Source of the DNA: Pseudo-nitzschia pungens | Lineage: Eukaryota; Bacillariophyta; Bacillariophyceae; Bacillariales; Bacillariaceae | Assembly: GCA_037355855.1 (NCBI GenBank) | Contig: CM074763.1 | Location: forward strand, 4,526,001 to 4,590,000 | Length of the DNA stretch: 64,000 nucleotides | Reading direction: 5' to 3' | In this document: positions 1-10,661 of the stretch, piece after piece | Numbering within the stretch: position 1 is the first letter of the stretch | How the letters are laid out: the number at the start of each line of letters is the position of its first letter | Translations under genes and position numbers: made by a program | Notes under the pieces: model-generated | Database searches by the model: none | The model's input: the letters and a program-made list of their open reading frames with translations, nothing else | Told to the model about the DNA's origin: nothing

Positions 1-2251
1 ACAACCTTCCTCGTACTTTATCAATCAAAAGAGAGGACAAGAAGTAGTAATTAGTCAAACTTCTGGATGAGCTTGTTTCCCATTATGGATCCTTTGGTTC
101 TACCCCAGGAAGGACTACTAGACAAACTTTCCTTTGGAGTACCAAAAAGTTGGATTCAATTTTTGACACTTTGCCCATTCTTGAAAAATCTTCTGTTCAA
201 CATAATGTTCCAGACTGATCATCCATCTTTGGTTGCTACCATTGTGGATCTTCTCACCAAAGTTTGGAAGGGTCACAGCACTCTGTTCCTGCTTCTTGTC
301 CTGTCCCTTCCCTTTTGATATTGGGAACTCTTCCCTCCCATTTTACCTTCTGTCAAGTCTCTATTTTGTGGATCTTGTTTTGTTTCTTTCCCTGCTTGAT
401 GTTCAAGATTTGTTTGAAAAATCGTCGTTCTACCACTTGGGGTCCTGACTCTCTGATGGAGGTGACATTGAAGTCTGGTCACGGACTGAGTAAGTTAGTT
501 CCACTTTTGGTGGTTAAATTTACTTCAATCCGTATATTATTATTATTCTGTTCAATTGAACCACATTCTTGGTCCTGCTACTAGTAGTAATGACTGCTTG
601 TCCAACAAACAGCTCGCTTGTGGTGGTTGTTTTCACACTGGGCAGTTTCATATTCATAGCATGGCATCACAGCAGAATCCTTCGCTATTACTCATTGCCA
701 TATCACTTGATGATGGTCATTCTTACTATTGCTATTGCAGTCACCAATCTGAGATCAACTTGGTCAATTCCTCTGCTTGCAATGGCATACTGCTGTGGGG
801 GTTGTTGTTTGTGGCATTCTTTTGGTCTGGATAACCTGCACACTGCTAGCTCATAAAACTGTATCCTTCTTTGTTCTCATAAATCTTCTGCAATCTTCCA
901 TTTCAATTGGGTCACATTTCACACCACTTCTACCAGTTCAATCACACCAACAAGAAGCTTCTGTGGGCTTTGCTTCTGACAGGATCCATCATTTTCTTCA
1001 TTACTTGTGGCTGATTGACCTCCACATTGGTTCCAGGTTGGATATCAACAGTCTCCCCTTCTTTTTGCACTCAGATAACTGTGTTCAGTCAACAAGGAGT
1101 GTCACAACTTGGATTTCACAATTATCTGAAACAATGCACACAACCACATTGCTAAAACAGGGGAAGTGCATGATCTCATTATCAGATTCATTTTGCCTCT
1201 CATTGGTAACAGATTACTTTGGGAGAAAACCTTGTCATGTTGCTGCTGATAACTCCTTTACTGTAGATTCTATTTTTGATTGATCATGGTCCAGCAACAA
1301 GGGTTGTGGTATGATTGGAACAGTGGAAAGGGTAGACCCCCAAAGGTGGCAAGCATAGGAATAGATACTTTCAGAATGCGAATCCCACCACTCTTCTTGC
1401 TACTAACAAAAAAACTGCCAGAGTTGCCCATAATACTCCAACCTGCAGTGACTACTACTAGTATGATGAAGACAGCACCAGCAGGCATTGAGACCAAGAA
1501 GGCCTAGTACCTTGGAGCTTATTGCTTATTGCTCCTCCTTCTAGCAGAGTGCCACCAGTAATTGTTAATTCTATGGTAATGGTTGTTCTGTGAACAGTCT
1601 TTGCAAGCATAGCTTCTTTGTTGTTCAATAGGAAAGGGGTTGGGAAAAGACAAGAAAAAATGGGGTAATGAGATGAACCATTTCTGAGAATTGGATTTGA
1701 GGACTTATTTTGATCATCAAATTGATTGATTGTTCAAACTTGTTGGAGGAAAATGAATCTCAGTTTTTCCCTCTTTTAAGGTTAGTGCACATATACGACA
1801 AGCAGTATTCGAAAAAAAAGCATGGTGACGGACAAACTTGCTTTTCTAGCTTTGCGGCTTTACAGCTACACGTACGATACGAAGTAACCTAGCTTGTAAC
1901 ATCATTATTTTGAGATGAAACCCATGCTCGGATAGACGTTGACATCATTATTTTTCACGCCATCCTCGTCAGCCACACCACCAAAAATCGATAGATTACT
2001 CTGAAAGCCCCGTATCCACAACGGTCGTCTCTGACGGAGCATAAAATCGAAAGAGCAGCCGATAATATTCTATCATGTTAGAGACGTACCAACGGAGATA
2101 AAAACGACTCGGGAAATCCACGAGTTTACGTGTCGTTGTTGTTTTTGTTGGTGTTGTTGTTGTCGTAGGTCTCCATTGAGTTGTTATAATTTTCGAATTG
2201 GGTTGCCGCAACTCATCTTAGGACCGATCGTTCGACGACGAGGACTCCAAC
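1..2251. other. Gene-poor left end
   Basis: I see no supportable gene here. The first 1.5 kb is T-rich on the plus strand and holds only short open frames without recognisable domains. Small TAC/TAG-type microsatellites occur near 580 and 1455, and a GTT-rich stretch near 2130-2170 lies just before the next gene. It could be decayed mobile DNA or plain intergenic sequence. Confidence 0.4.
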
Positions 2252-4207
2252 ATGCCAAGAAGAAACTCCCACCGGAAGACAAGCAAGCATCATCGAAAGG
2301 GAAGTCCTTACTGCAGAGATGTAAGTGGGAACAAGAATGGCGAACAACTTGTCTCGACAAGCACTTCTCTCGAAGAAGACCTTCGGCAACAACGGATCCG
2401 ACAGCAAGAACGACAGAAACGGAGAGAAATGGAGAGGGACGATAAGAAGGAAAAAAATCACGGGATTTTGGACAAAGACGAGTGCTGCAACCACGATGTA
2501 GGCTACCAGCAACCAAGAGAGAGCGATAGGACCATTGCTGCCACCATTCGAAAGACACACCATTTGATTTTGAAAGGAAGGCTTTCCCCAGAATCTCTGG
2601 CGCCACTCCGACGAGATGTGAAAAATAAGGAAACAACATCCCTCTTTTCATTACCGCCATCCGTCGTTCGGTTGCCTCCTTCCTTTTTGTTGCGTCACGT
2701 GGAACAAACCAGTACACTCTTGGCCATGCGCAAACGGAATGCCTTGCGCAAACTATGGGTTGCGCAGCACCACCTGGAAATGATGACGATACAACCAAGG
2801 GCGGCCTCGTTGTATTCCAAAACCAAGTGGCCTACGTGTGAATACAGCAATAATCTCAAATGCTCGTGGGATCTTTCGTGCAAACACCGACTCCATCCTT
2901 CGGCACGAACCTTTGATGTGGCCATGCTCGATGCCAGCACCGATTTGTCTTTGTCTTCTGCGCCCACAATCGCGACTATTTTCCAGGACGGCTGGGGCCT
3001 GCTCCGCCAAAAATCACAGCACAAGATAAACACGATCAAGGCACCACCCGCCTACGCCATTCGGATGCACGAGTCATCCAGAACGTGCGGAATGATTATC
3101 CGACCAGATCAAAACAGCAGCCATCGCCACATGTCCCAGTACTCGTTTCGATGGTATCCCCTCCCCCACGCGACATCCTACGTCGAGGCAAGTCTCCCAC
3201 ACGCGGTTACAGACTTTTGCTTCGGAAACGAAATTGCTCTGTTTTCCTGTCCCCAGTATTCGAGGCTTTCTTCGATGGGGAGCCTAAAGCCTCTTTTTCT
3301 GCCCCTCGTAGAGGCAGGAGGAATGGGCTCCAACACCTATCACAACAGTCCCGTACGGACCATTGACGTTCAAAACTTTCCCGTGAGCGACGCCCTGCGA
3401 ATCGAGATGATGTGCAAACATCAAGAAAAACTCTTGGCCTTTGGTCACCGAAACGGCCTGGTGTCGATTCTGGATTTGCGGGCCTCGCAAACATTGTGTT
3501 CGATCCTCCAGTGCGAAACCAAAACGGCAGGGAAACACCTGGGTTCGGCTACCGATTTGGCCTTTCGTTCCGTCGGCTATGGGCATCGGCACGAGGTCCT
3601 CGTCCAACGATCCTTTGGAAGCTGCCAGCTCCATGATTTGCGAAAATCGACGTCGGTGTCGTCCGACGGTGCTGCCGACCACACCTCGACAACGGTAGTG
3701 CACAACATGACGGTTCCTCCAAACGAAATCAATGCCACGTTGTCGGCGAATTGCAACGGGTTCTTGATCGATCCAAACTCTCGCCAGACCATGATGTCGC
3801 CGTACATTGACAATCCTTCCGGTGATGCTCGCTTGGGGGTATGGTCGTTGGATACGGGTCTATTTGTTGGATCTCGTCTGTTGCTGGAAAAGAACCACGG
3901 TAGCACTGCCGAAGACGAGTCGTTGCACGTGGAAGTTTGTTCGAAAACCTCACCGTTGGTCGTTAAGAACCGCCAATCCGTGACCGGTTCGGATTGGTCG
4001 TCGTCGTCGTCGTCGTCGTCGTCGTATGGGGTATGGTTGAAGTGCGGGGCATTGACAACCCAAAGGCTGCCTTCCAAAGTAGGGAGTCTGCACCAGCTCT
4101 CGATTCCCGGACGATGGAACGAGGATGACACCAAAATCAACCGTAGAGCGATATCGGGGCGCAATGGAACCACCATGCACCAGGAAACGAGCATGGATAC
4201 GACGTGA
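2252..4207 (+). CDS. DCAF4-like WD40 repeat protein
   Basis: This is an uninterrupted frame of 651 codons beginning with ATG. The N-terminal ~90 residues are basic and charged, and the rest looks like a degenerate beta-propeller. The best blades are in the second half: LLAFGHRNGLVSILDLR near residue 395, and a following blade with QLHDLR about 60 residues later. Both end in the D-x-R pattern typical of WD40 proteins that dock on DDB1. The order of blades and the HRNG...DLR signature resemble DCAF4, a substrate receptor of the CUL4-DDB1 ubiquitin ligase. That role is inferred from the family; other WD40 proteins remain possible. A run of eight to nine serines (TCG repeats, about 4000-4025) sits in the C-terminal part. 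No intron is needed. It ends about 530 bp before the 3' end of the convergent thiolase gene. Confidence 0.5.
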   Translation: MPRRNSHRKTSKHHRKGSPYCRDVSGNKNGEQLVSTSTSLEEDLRQQRIRQQERQKRREMERDDKKEKNHGILDKDECCNHDVGYQQPRESDRTIAATIRKTHHLILKGRLSPESLAPLRRDVKNKETTSLFSLPPSVVRLPPSFLLRHVEQTSTLLAMRKRNALRKLWVAQHHLEMMTIQPRAASLYSKTKWPTCEYSNNLKCSWDLSCKHRLHPSARTFDVAMLDASTDLSLSSAPTIATIFQDGWGLLRQKSQHKINTIKAPPAYAIRMHESSRTCGMIIRPDQNSSHRHMSQYSFRWYPLPHATSYVEASLPHAVTDFCFGNEIALFSCPQYSRLSSMGSLKPLFLPLVEAGGMGSNTYHNSPVRTIDVQNFPVSDALRIEMMCKHQEKLLAFGHRNGLVSILDLRASQTLCSILQCETKTAGKHLGSATDLAFRSVGYGHRHEVLVQRSFGSCQLHDLRKSTSVSSDGAADHTSTTVVHNMTVPPNEINATLSANCNGFLIDPNSRQTMMSPYIDNPSGDARLGVWSLDTGLFVGSRLLLEKNHGSTAEDESLHVEVCSKTSPLVVKNRQSVTGSDWSSSSSSSSSYGVWLKCGALTTQRLPSKVGSLHQLSIPGRWNEDDTKINRRAISGRNGTTMHQETSMDTT

Positions 4208-4734
4208 GCTCGGTCGATTGTGAAGGGAAAAAAAAAAAAGTTTCACGCTCACGGCAAACGAGCAACCAGCTTTCTAAAACTAGCTTTGGTAACCAACAAG
4301 GGATCTAGAAGTATTTTGCATCCTCTATTCTTGTAGCTGGTCCGCGTACACGCATTGACTTTTGTCTATAATTTCATAAATACGAGGGTGGTATTTCAAT
4401 ACCATCATCGAACTAACAATCTTTATACTGGCTTTCGACCACAGAACCCGGATTGGACGCAGCGATAGCGTCGGCGACAACAACACAAGCCGCCGACAAT
4501 GCTGGTACCATCCCAGCGAAACACAAACACTGGAATAAATACTTGTACGGTTCCAAAACCGTGGTTTGGGGTGCAAAGCACCAGGTTGTTGGACGCTTTC
4601 CGGGATGCAGAAACATCATCCACTCCGAGTGGAACGCATGCTCATGCTCATGCTCATGCTCATGCTCGTGCCCACTCGCAGTCGCAGTCGCAGTCGCAGT
4701 CGCGGTTCCGTTCCGTTCCGTTCACCGCACCGCA
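4208..4734. other. Convergent intergenic spacer with short tandem repeats
   Basis: This spacer lies between the 3' ends of the DCAF4-like gene (+) and the thiolase gene (-). It contains a poly-A run near 4230 and back-to-back hexamer repeats: CATGCT units at about 4638-4668, then AGTCGC units at about 4678-4705, then a short TTCCG repeat. No gene is supported; the open frames across it are produced by the 6-bp repeats. Confidence 0.6.
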
Positions 4735-6462
4735 CTACACCCGCTCCAGAACGACCGCAATGCCCTGGCCCCCACCGATGCACGCGGCACCGACGTGGAC
4801 CCTGTTTTCTGGGTTGTTTGCAAACGCGTGGGCCAGGTGCGCCGTGATCCGCGATCCGCTCGCTCCCAGCGGGTGTCCGATGGCGATCGCGCTGCCGTGG
4901 ACGTTGGTCTTGTCCATGTCCAGGTTCAGCTCCCTGGCGCAGGCCAGGAACTGCGCCGCAAAGGCCTCGTTGATCTCCACCCGGTCCACGTCGTGTTCCA
5001 GCGACAGGTCGCCGGCCCTCGCGAGCGCCTGCTGTATCGCCGGGACGGGCCCGATGCCCATGATCTCCGGGTCGCACCCCACGATGCCGTACCCCGCCAG
5101 CCGGCACAGCGGGGTGAGATCGTGGTCGATCAGGGCCCGCTCGGACGCGACGATGATGCTCCCGGCTCCGTCGTTGATGCCGCTGGCGTTGGCGGCCGTC
5201 ACCACGCCGCGCTCTCGGTCAAAGACCGCGGGCAATCTTTGCAGGCTCTCGAGTGTGGCGTCCGGTCGCGGGTGCTCGTCCGTGTCCACCACGCGGGTCG
5301 TGCCCCGCTTCTTTCCGGGGACCTCGATGGGAGCAATCTCGGCGTCGAAGAGTCCCTTCTCGTTGGCGTCGGCCCAGCCTCTCTGGCTCCGGAGGGCGTG
5401 GGCGTCGCATTCCTGGTGCGGAACAGGAAAGTGGGGCGGAGGGATGCGAGCGAGCGAGAGAGAGAGAGCGATTGACGCAATGCGGTCGAATCGAATCGAA
5501 TCGAATCGAATCGAATCGAATCGAATCATCAATCCGATGGAGCCGAATTTTGGGAGTTTCACACAAAATACGCGCACGCAAATTGGTTTGGAATGTCGAA
5601 AAGAAAAGAAAAACCAGCGACGGCACAATGTGAGAGAATGGCTTTGTAGTGGAGTGCCAGAAGAAAGACCGGATTTGTTCTTGATTGACGCAACGCAACG
5701 CAACGCAACGATTTCTCCTCCAATTTTTTTTTCACCGTCGAGAGCACGAGATGCATTGTCCCCGATGGATTGGAATCTTGCACCCCAGTTTCCGTTCGGT
5801 TCCGTTCCGTTCAAAGTTTGAGCGCACGGGAAGGCGGGCGCCGAACCCCACCACAAACCTCGGAAACGAAGGATCGACCGGTTCCGCGACCCGCGCCAAA
5901 ACCGCCCGACGCAACGCACGCAATGTAATCTTACCTCCCGGGTGATTCCGTACTTCTTGGCCAGGTTCTCGGCCGTGATTCCCATGGGGGTCCCGGCGTA
6001 GGCGTCCGTCAGCCCGTCCCACAGGCTGTCCCGGAATCGGAGGCCCGCCCCCAGCCCGACGCCCCACCGGGCGTCGTTTCCCGCCGCGCAGAGGGGGGCG
6101 TCGCTCATGTTCTCGGCCCCGCCGCAGACGGCGATCGCCGATTCCCCCAGCGTTATGGATTGCGCCCCCAGCACGAGGCTCTCGAATCCGCTCCCGCAGA
6201 GCCGGTTGACCGTCAGCGAGGGCGTGGAGATGCGGGTCCCCGATTTCAGTCCGACGTGCCGGGCCAGGTAGGCGGCGTCGGGGGAGGTCTGGATGACGTT
6301 GCCGAAAAAGACGGAATCGACGGCGGAGGGGTCCAGGCCGATCGATGCGAGGGCGGCCCTGGTGGCGTGCGTTCCGAGGTCGGTCGCCGAGATGGATTTG
6401 AGGCTGCCCCCGAAGGTGCCGAAGGGGGTTCGCTTTGCCGCCACGAGGAATACTCCGGTCAT
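4735..6462 (-). CDS. ACAA2: 3-ketoacyl-CoA thiolase, mitochondrial ACAA2 type
   Basis: This enzyme catalyses the last step of fatty-acid beta-oxidation, cleaving 3-ketoacyl-CoA with CoA to release acetyl-CoA. The model has two exons, 6462-5935 and 5412-4735, joined by an intron at 5413-5934 (GTAAGA donor, CAG acceptor, phase 0), giving about 401 residues, the usual length. The start reads VFLVAAKRTPFG. The nucleophilic Cys is at residue 89 in NRLCGSGFESL. Exon 2 begins at the family junction TRE/ECDAHALRSQ and carries NEAFAAQ, the His loop AIAIGHPLGASGSR and the second Cys in ACIGGGQG. Resemblance to animal ACAA2 runs throughout (for example PMGITAENLAKKYGI). There is no separate presequence, and mammalian ACAA2 also keeps its N-terminus. 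Mitochondrial location is inferred. It is divergent from ETFA, another beta-oxidation component. Confidence 0.93.
   Translation of the reverse strand: MTGVFLVAAKRTPFGTFGGSLKSISATDLGTHATRAALASIGLDPSAVDSVFFGNVIQTSPDAAYLARHVGLKSGTRISTPSLTVNRLCGSGFESLVLGAQSITLGESAIAVCGGAENMSDAPLCAAGNDARWGVGLGAGLRFRDSLWDGLTDAYAGTPMGITAENLAKKYGITREVRLHCVRCVGRFWRGSRNRSILRFRGLWWGSAPAFPCAQTLNGTEPNGNWGARFQSIGDNASRALDGEKKIGGEIVALRCVASIKNKSGLSSGTPLQSHSLTLCRRWFFFSFRHSKPICVRVFCVKLPKFGSIGLMIRFDSIRFDSIRFDRIASIALSLSLARIPPPHFPVPHQECDAHALRSQRGWADANEKGLFDAEIAPIEVPGKKRGTTRVVDTDEHPRPDATLESLQRLPAVFDRERGVVTAANASGINDGAGSIIVASERALIDHDLTPLCRLAGYGIVGCDPEIMGIGPVPAIQQALARAGDLSLEHDVDRVEINEAFAAQFLACARELNLDMDKTNVHGSAIAIGHPLGASGSRITAHLAHAFANNPENRVHVGAACIGGGQGIAVVLERV
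5413..5934 (-). other. Intron of ACAA2, in frame and stop-free
   Basis: On the minus strand the intron starts GTAAGATTAC and ends TTCCGCACCAG. It is 522 bp long, an exact multiple of three, and contains no stop codon in the exon frame, so an unspliced message would still be open. It contains a TCGAA pentanucleotide array at about 5488-5525 and a GCAAC array near 5690-5710, which mark it as non-coding despite the open frame. Confidence 0.85.
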
Positions 6463-7567
6463 TGCTTGTTTTCGAAGACGGGAAGGAATGAATGAATGGA
6501 TGGATGGATGGATGGATGAACGAATGGGTGAATGAATCGCGTTGTGATGCGATGCGATGCGATGTGATGCGACTGTGATGACGAGACGAGTGAAGATATG
6601 TCTGGTTCTGGTTCTGGTTCTGGTTCTGGAGGAGATTAGATTTGTTCTGTTCTGCCGTTTTGGAAATAGATGGGCGAAGACGAAAGCTTTTTGGAATGAA
6701 TGTCAGTCAAATTCTGTTGGCATACCGGTACGGTACAGCATGGGTTTGTTCGGAGCGAGTGAATGGAACGCAATTCCAATCATCGCCGTGTGACTAAGGT
6801 TTACTGTATCGACCAAGAAAGAGTTCCATCCGATTTCAATCACCTTACCGTAATTACTCGTACTACCGTAAACCTTACTCGTAAGATCTTACGAGACAAA
6901 GTTTCTCGTGGTATCTCGAGCAGTTTGTGGAGACATCAAAAAGGTGTCAGTGACGGATTCGTGACTCACTCCTCTTGTGACCACTAGGTGTCAACGAGAA
7001 AAGATTCGTGATTCATTCATTCATTACGGTACGGGTACGAGTAAGTTACGAGTAATTTTACTTATGGGTTGAGATGATGATGATGATGATGATTCGTGAC
7101 ATCGCACGAGGAGCGTACCGGTAGGACACGCGACAAAGCGCAAAACCGACGCGACGCAACCAAAAAGGGTTCTTTCTTTCTTCGCGTTGCGTCTGCGTTG
7201 AGTTCTAGTGAGTTCTCGTGAGTTCTCGTGGTGGTGTCAACAATCGGCCCCGCAACCAGCAACTTCCCAGTAAGTCTAAAAAAAACATCATCACCAACGC
7301 ACAAGTAAGGTCTTACTCGTACAGTATCCATCGTTCGTCTTCCATCTTCCAACCGACGACGGGCTTCGGTTTCAAAATTCCGAAGATTCGACAAAGCCCA
7401 AGCCCAAGTCCTCATCGAAAACATCCCAAAGGAATCAATCAATCCTTTCTTTTGCGACCGCAAGAGACTTTTCACAGACACCCCGAAAGAGGTCCGGGAC
7501 CACCAGCCTGCACTAACTTACCGCGCTAATACAACTACCACTACCACTACTACCACTGCGATTAACG
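6463..7567. promoter_or_regulatory. Divergent intergenic region between ACAA2 and ETFA
   Basis: This 1.1 kb head-to-head spacer separates two beta-oxidation genes. It holds TGGA/TGAA and GATGC microsatellites close to ACAA2 (6485-6580), a TCTGGT hexamer array near 6600-6630, and a GTAC/TTAC-rich segment (about 6820-6890 and 7020-7060) with many short palindromes. A shared or bidirectional promoter is inferred from the layout only; I identify no core element with confidence. Confidence 0.4.
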
Positions 7568-9361
7568 ATGATAGCATCGCGTGCTTCTTCCAGCGCATCC
7601 CGAATCCTGTGCCGCCGGGCGGCAGCGCCGTCCTTGGTTTCCCTGCAACCACATCAACCGCATCCGCATCCCCAACCCCCGCGCCGACTCGCCTCCACCC
7701 TCGTCATCTCGGAACCCCTCGAGGCGGACGGATCCACACCGGCCGGAACCCGATCGACCGTCACCGCCGCCAGGCAACTCGGCGAAAGCAACGCCATTCG
7801 CCTCCTGGTGGTCGGAGCCGAGCCCCCCGAAGAGCGTCCCGGAGGGAGTCTCCAAGGTCCTGCACGTTCCCATCGACGACAAGCTGAGCGAGACGGTGGC
7901 GGGTGCCGTCCTGGCGGTGGTGGAAGGCAGCGGCGGCGACGACGACGACGAGTGCGCTTTGGTGGTGGGAACCCAGTCCAAGTTTGGGAGCACGGTCGTT
8001 CCCCGGGCCGCCGCGCTCCTGGACGTGTCGCCGGTGACGGATATTTTGGAGATCGAGGACGAGCGTGAGTTTGAGTTTGTGCACCGCGTTGCGTTGGATT
8101 TGCGTTGGATTTGCGTTGCATCCATGGTTGTGACTGCGACTGCGACTGCGACTGCGACTGCGACTGCGGTTTGGTTCAATTTTGGTTTGGTTTGGTTTGG
8201 TTTGGTTCGGGTGGGAGGATTGCATTGATAGTGGGTGATTGTGTTTGGCTCTGCATTTATTTTTTGTTTCTGTCAAAAACTGACGTTTTATCGTTGTCGT
8301 GCTTTTCCGGTATTCACAACACAAATATTGACCACCTCCACCACTACCACCACCTCCACCACTACAATCATCATTGATGCGGTACGAAAGAAACCTTTGT
8401 TCGCCCGATGTACGCCGGAAACGTACTGGCAAGGGTCGTCGCCAAACCGGGACCCGGCGGATCCAATCGAAAGGTCCTCTCGGTTCGTCCCACCTGCTTC
8501 GACAAGGCGGATCTGGTCGATGCCTCGTCGGTCGAGGTCGAAACCCTCGATGGGTTGGTCCAGCCCTTTGACAAGGCCGAATGGGTCGGAGAGTCCGTCT
8601 CGAAATCCGATCGGCCAGATCTGTCCAGTGCCGGCATCGTCGTGAGCGGAGGAAGGGGAATCAAGAGCGGGGACAACTTTCCCATGCTCGAAGCACTCGC
8701 CGACAAGCTGGGGGTGAGTGGTGTGGTGTGGTGTGCTGTGGCGTGGTGTGGTGTGCATCGTTTGGAGTGTATTGTATTGTATTGTATTGTATTGTATTGA
8801 AGTGCAGTGCAGTGCAGTGCAGTGGAGTGGAGTGTACAATCGTGTTGCGCCTAGGGTTGACCATTGTCGGACAAAGCGTGAATGGTATCGTTGCTTCAAA
8901 CACTCGTATTTCACGAAATACTCCTTCGCTCGTTCTTGGTCTAATTCATTCATTCCTTTATTCATTCCTTTATTCATTCATTTGTTCAATTCTTCCCTCG
9001 TTTCATTTCATTTCATTTCATTTCATTTCATTTCATTTTTTCTATGAAACTGAAATAACGCATCGCATCGCATCGCAATTATTTTTCATCGCAGGCGGCC
9101 GTGGGTGCCTCCCGCGCGGCCGTGGACGCCGGATTTTGTCCCAACGATTGGCAGGTGGGGCAGACCGGAAAGGTCGTAGCACCGGACCTGTACATTGCCG
9201 CCGGAATCTCCGGTGCCATACAGCACCTCAGCGGAATGAAGGATTCCAAGGTCATCGTGGCCATCAACACGGACCCCGAGGCCCCCATTTTCCAGGTTGC
9301 GGATTACGGCCTCCAGCAGGACCTATTCGAGGCGGTTCCGGAATTGACGGAAAAAATTTAG
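7568..9361 (+). CDS. ETFA: Electron transfer flavoprotein alpha subunit (frame break in exon 1)
   Basis: The ETF alpha subunit carries FAD and passes electrons from acyl-CoA dehydrogenases to ETF-ubiquinone oxidoreductase in mitochondria. Three exons fit: 7568-8064, 8391-8713 and 9095-9361. The donors are GTGAGT in both cases; the acceptors are GAAAG and ATCGCAG. The N-terminus ([19 protein letters not shown], then RRLAS) looks like a mitochondrial presequence. Domain I ends at DILEIEDE, and splicing restores the family motif [10 protein letters not shown]. The FAD domain reads [20 protein letters not shown] with [11 protein letters not shown] near the end. In exon 1 the frame must skip one base at the C6 run (7823-7828) to pass from [10 protein letters not shown] to [11 protein letters not shown]. 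No intron fits there, so I suspect an assembly indel. All other hallmarks are intact. Confidence 0.92.
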
Positions 9362-9778
9362 TGCTGGCGTTGGATACCGTTGGATACCGTTGGCGTTTAC
9401 GTTTGCGCTGACGATAGCGTTGCTGCCCCGACCGGGCAAGCGATTGGACCGCACGGTGTTTGGTGGAAGGCTTGCTTTTTATGAGGAAAATGGACGTGAA
9501 GGTATTGTTGAGTGAGGGATCGGATGCGGTACAGAAGACTTCGATCACGTCTGCCGCATGCATGGTTCCGAACAAAACAACACAAAACAACACAACACAG
9601 CATAGAGCATAAATACGGTAGAGTACGATATCAAACTTTTGTGTACTACGAAGTATCCAATTAGGAAGGTTTTTCTTTTTTAGTTTTTTGCGTTCGCGGT
9701 TGACGCTTCTCTGCGCTTCGCAAACCAGAATGACAACCAAACGGTTTGAAAACTACCAAACCACTGCCTTTCAAGTTA
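9362..9778. other. Short spacer between ETFA and bL35 3' ends
   Basis: This is a tail-to-tail spacer of about 420 bp. It holds short repeats (TTGGATACCG repeated near 9370, AACAC units near 9572-9600) and no supportable gene. Confidence 0.5.
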
Positions 9779-10661
9779 CTAGAAGATTCCCAAGAGCTTG
9801 CGGACGCGTTGTTCCATTTTTTTGCCCTCGATTCCGGTGGAGTGGCCGAGACGATTGGCTCGTTGCCGTCTCAAGTAACCCGTGTTGTGGCTCTTTCCCG
9901 CCTTTGGACTGCGTGCGACACACGGTGCACGGGGCGGCGTTGCAACACCAAACGCAACAGCAAAAAAAAAAAGGGAGCGATGCAAACGAAACGAACAGTG
10001 GCGTGTGAGAGGACTGCCGAAACGAAACGAACCGCGCGCGGCCGATGCGGCGGAGGCCACCGATCGCGACCGCATTCGGCGCCGGAAGCCCGCGTTGTGT
10101 CGGAGCGACGGTGAAGGTGTGCTTGCGCTTTCGCTTTCGCCGTCGCGATGGTTGGTTGGGTTGGGTGGTCGGGTTGCAACATTGCACCAGCCATCGTTGC
10201 CGGGGAAGCGAGGCTCCGTTCGAGACTGACTCGTTCCCGATGGGAGGGGACAACCCCGTCCTTTTTTTGGGGACTCGGTTTCACCGGGTGCGACGAGCGC
10301 GTCGCTCGGGAATCCGAATTCCAATCCGGATTCGGAACCGCCTTTCTGTCTGTCTGTCTGCCTGCCTGCCTATTTGCCGACTCGCTCGCTCGCTTGCTTA
10401 CCGCTTGATCGATCCGCTGCCGCGGACCCGGAATCGTTTCTTGCAACCGCTGTTGGTCTTGATTCCCGACTTGAAGCGCAGGGCCATCGTCGTCGTCGTT
10501 GACGTCGTCGTTGTCGTCGTCGTCGTCGCCGTCCAACCGGGCAGACCGAACGGGGACGGTGTCGTCGCGGAACCGAGCGTCGCGGGGAATCCGGTACGGA
10601 TCGGCGCAACGGGTCGCGCTCGAAGGAGCGTTCGGGATCCCCAGTTCCAGAGCAGCGACAT
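9779..10661 (-). CDS. MRPL35: Mitochondrial ribosomal protein bL35
   Basis: This is a large-subunit mitoribosomal protein. Two exons join in frame: 10661-10402 and 9908-9779, with an intron at 10401-9909 (GTAAGC donor, ACGCAG acceptor, phase 2), giving 129 residues. The first ~60 residues are Arg/Thr-rich and presequence-like, with a Thr tract from a microsatellite. The conserved core follows: GIKTNSGCKKRFRVRGSGS, then across the splice IKRPKAGKSHNTGYLRRQ, ending EQRVRKLLGIF. This matches the bL35 pattern of K-T-x-S-G-x-K-K-R-F, the GSG-I-K-R loop and a K-R-x-L-L-P/G end. Bacterial bL35 is about 65 residues, so the mature part has normal size. The gene is head-to-head with bL32. A plastid location is conceivable, but the presequence does not look like a diatom bipartite plastid signal. 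Confidence 0.87.

Noticed and set aside
777..1283. 168-codon frame at the left end
   Set aside because: No ATG-led domain, T-rich composition throughout, and competing frames on both strands.
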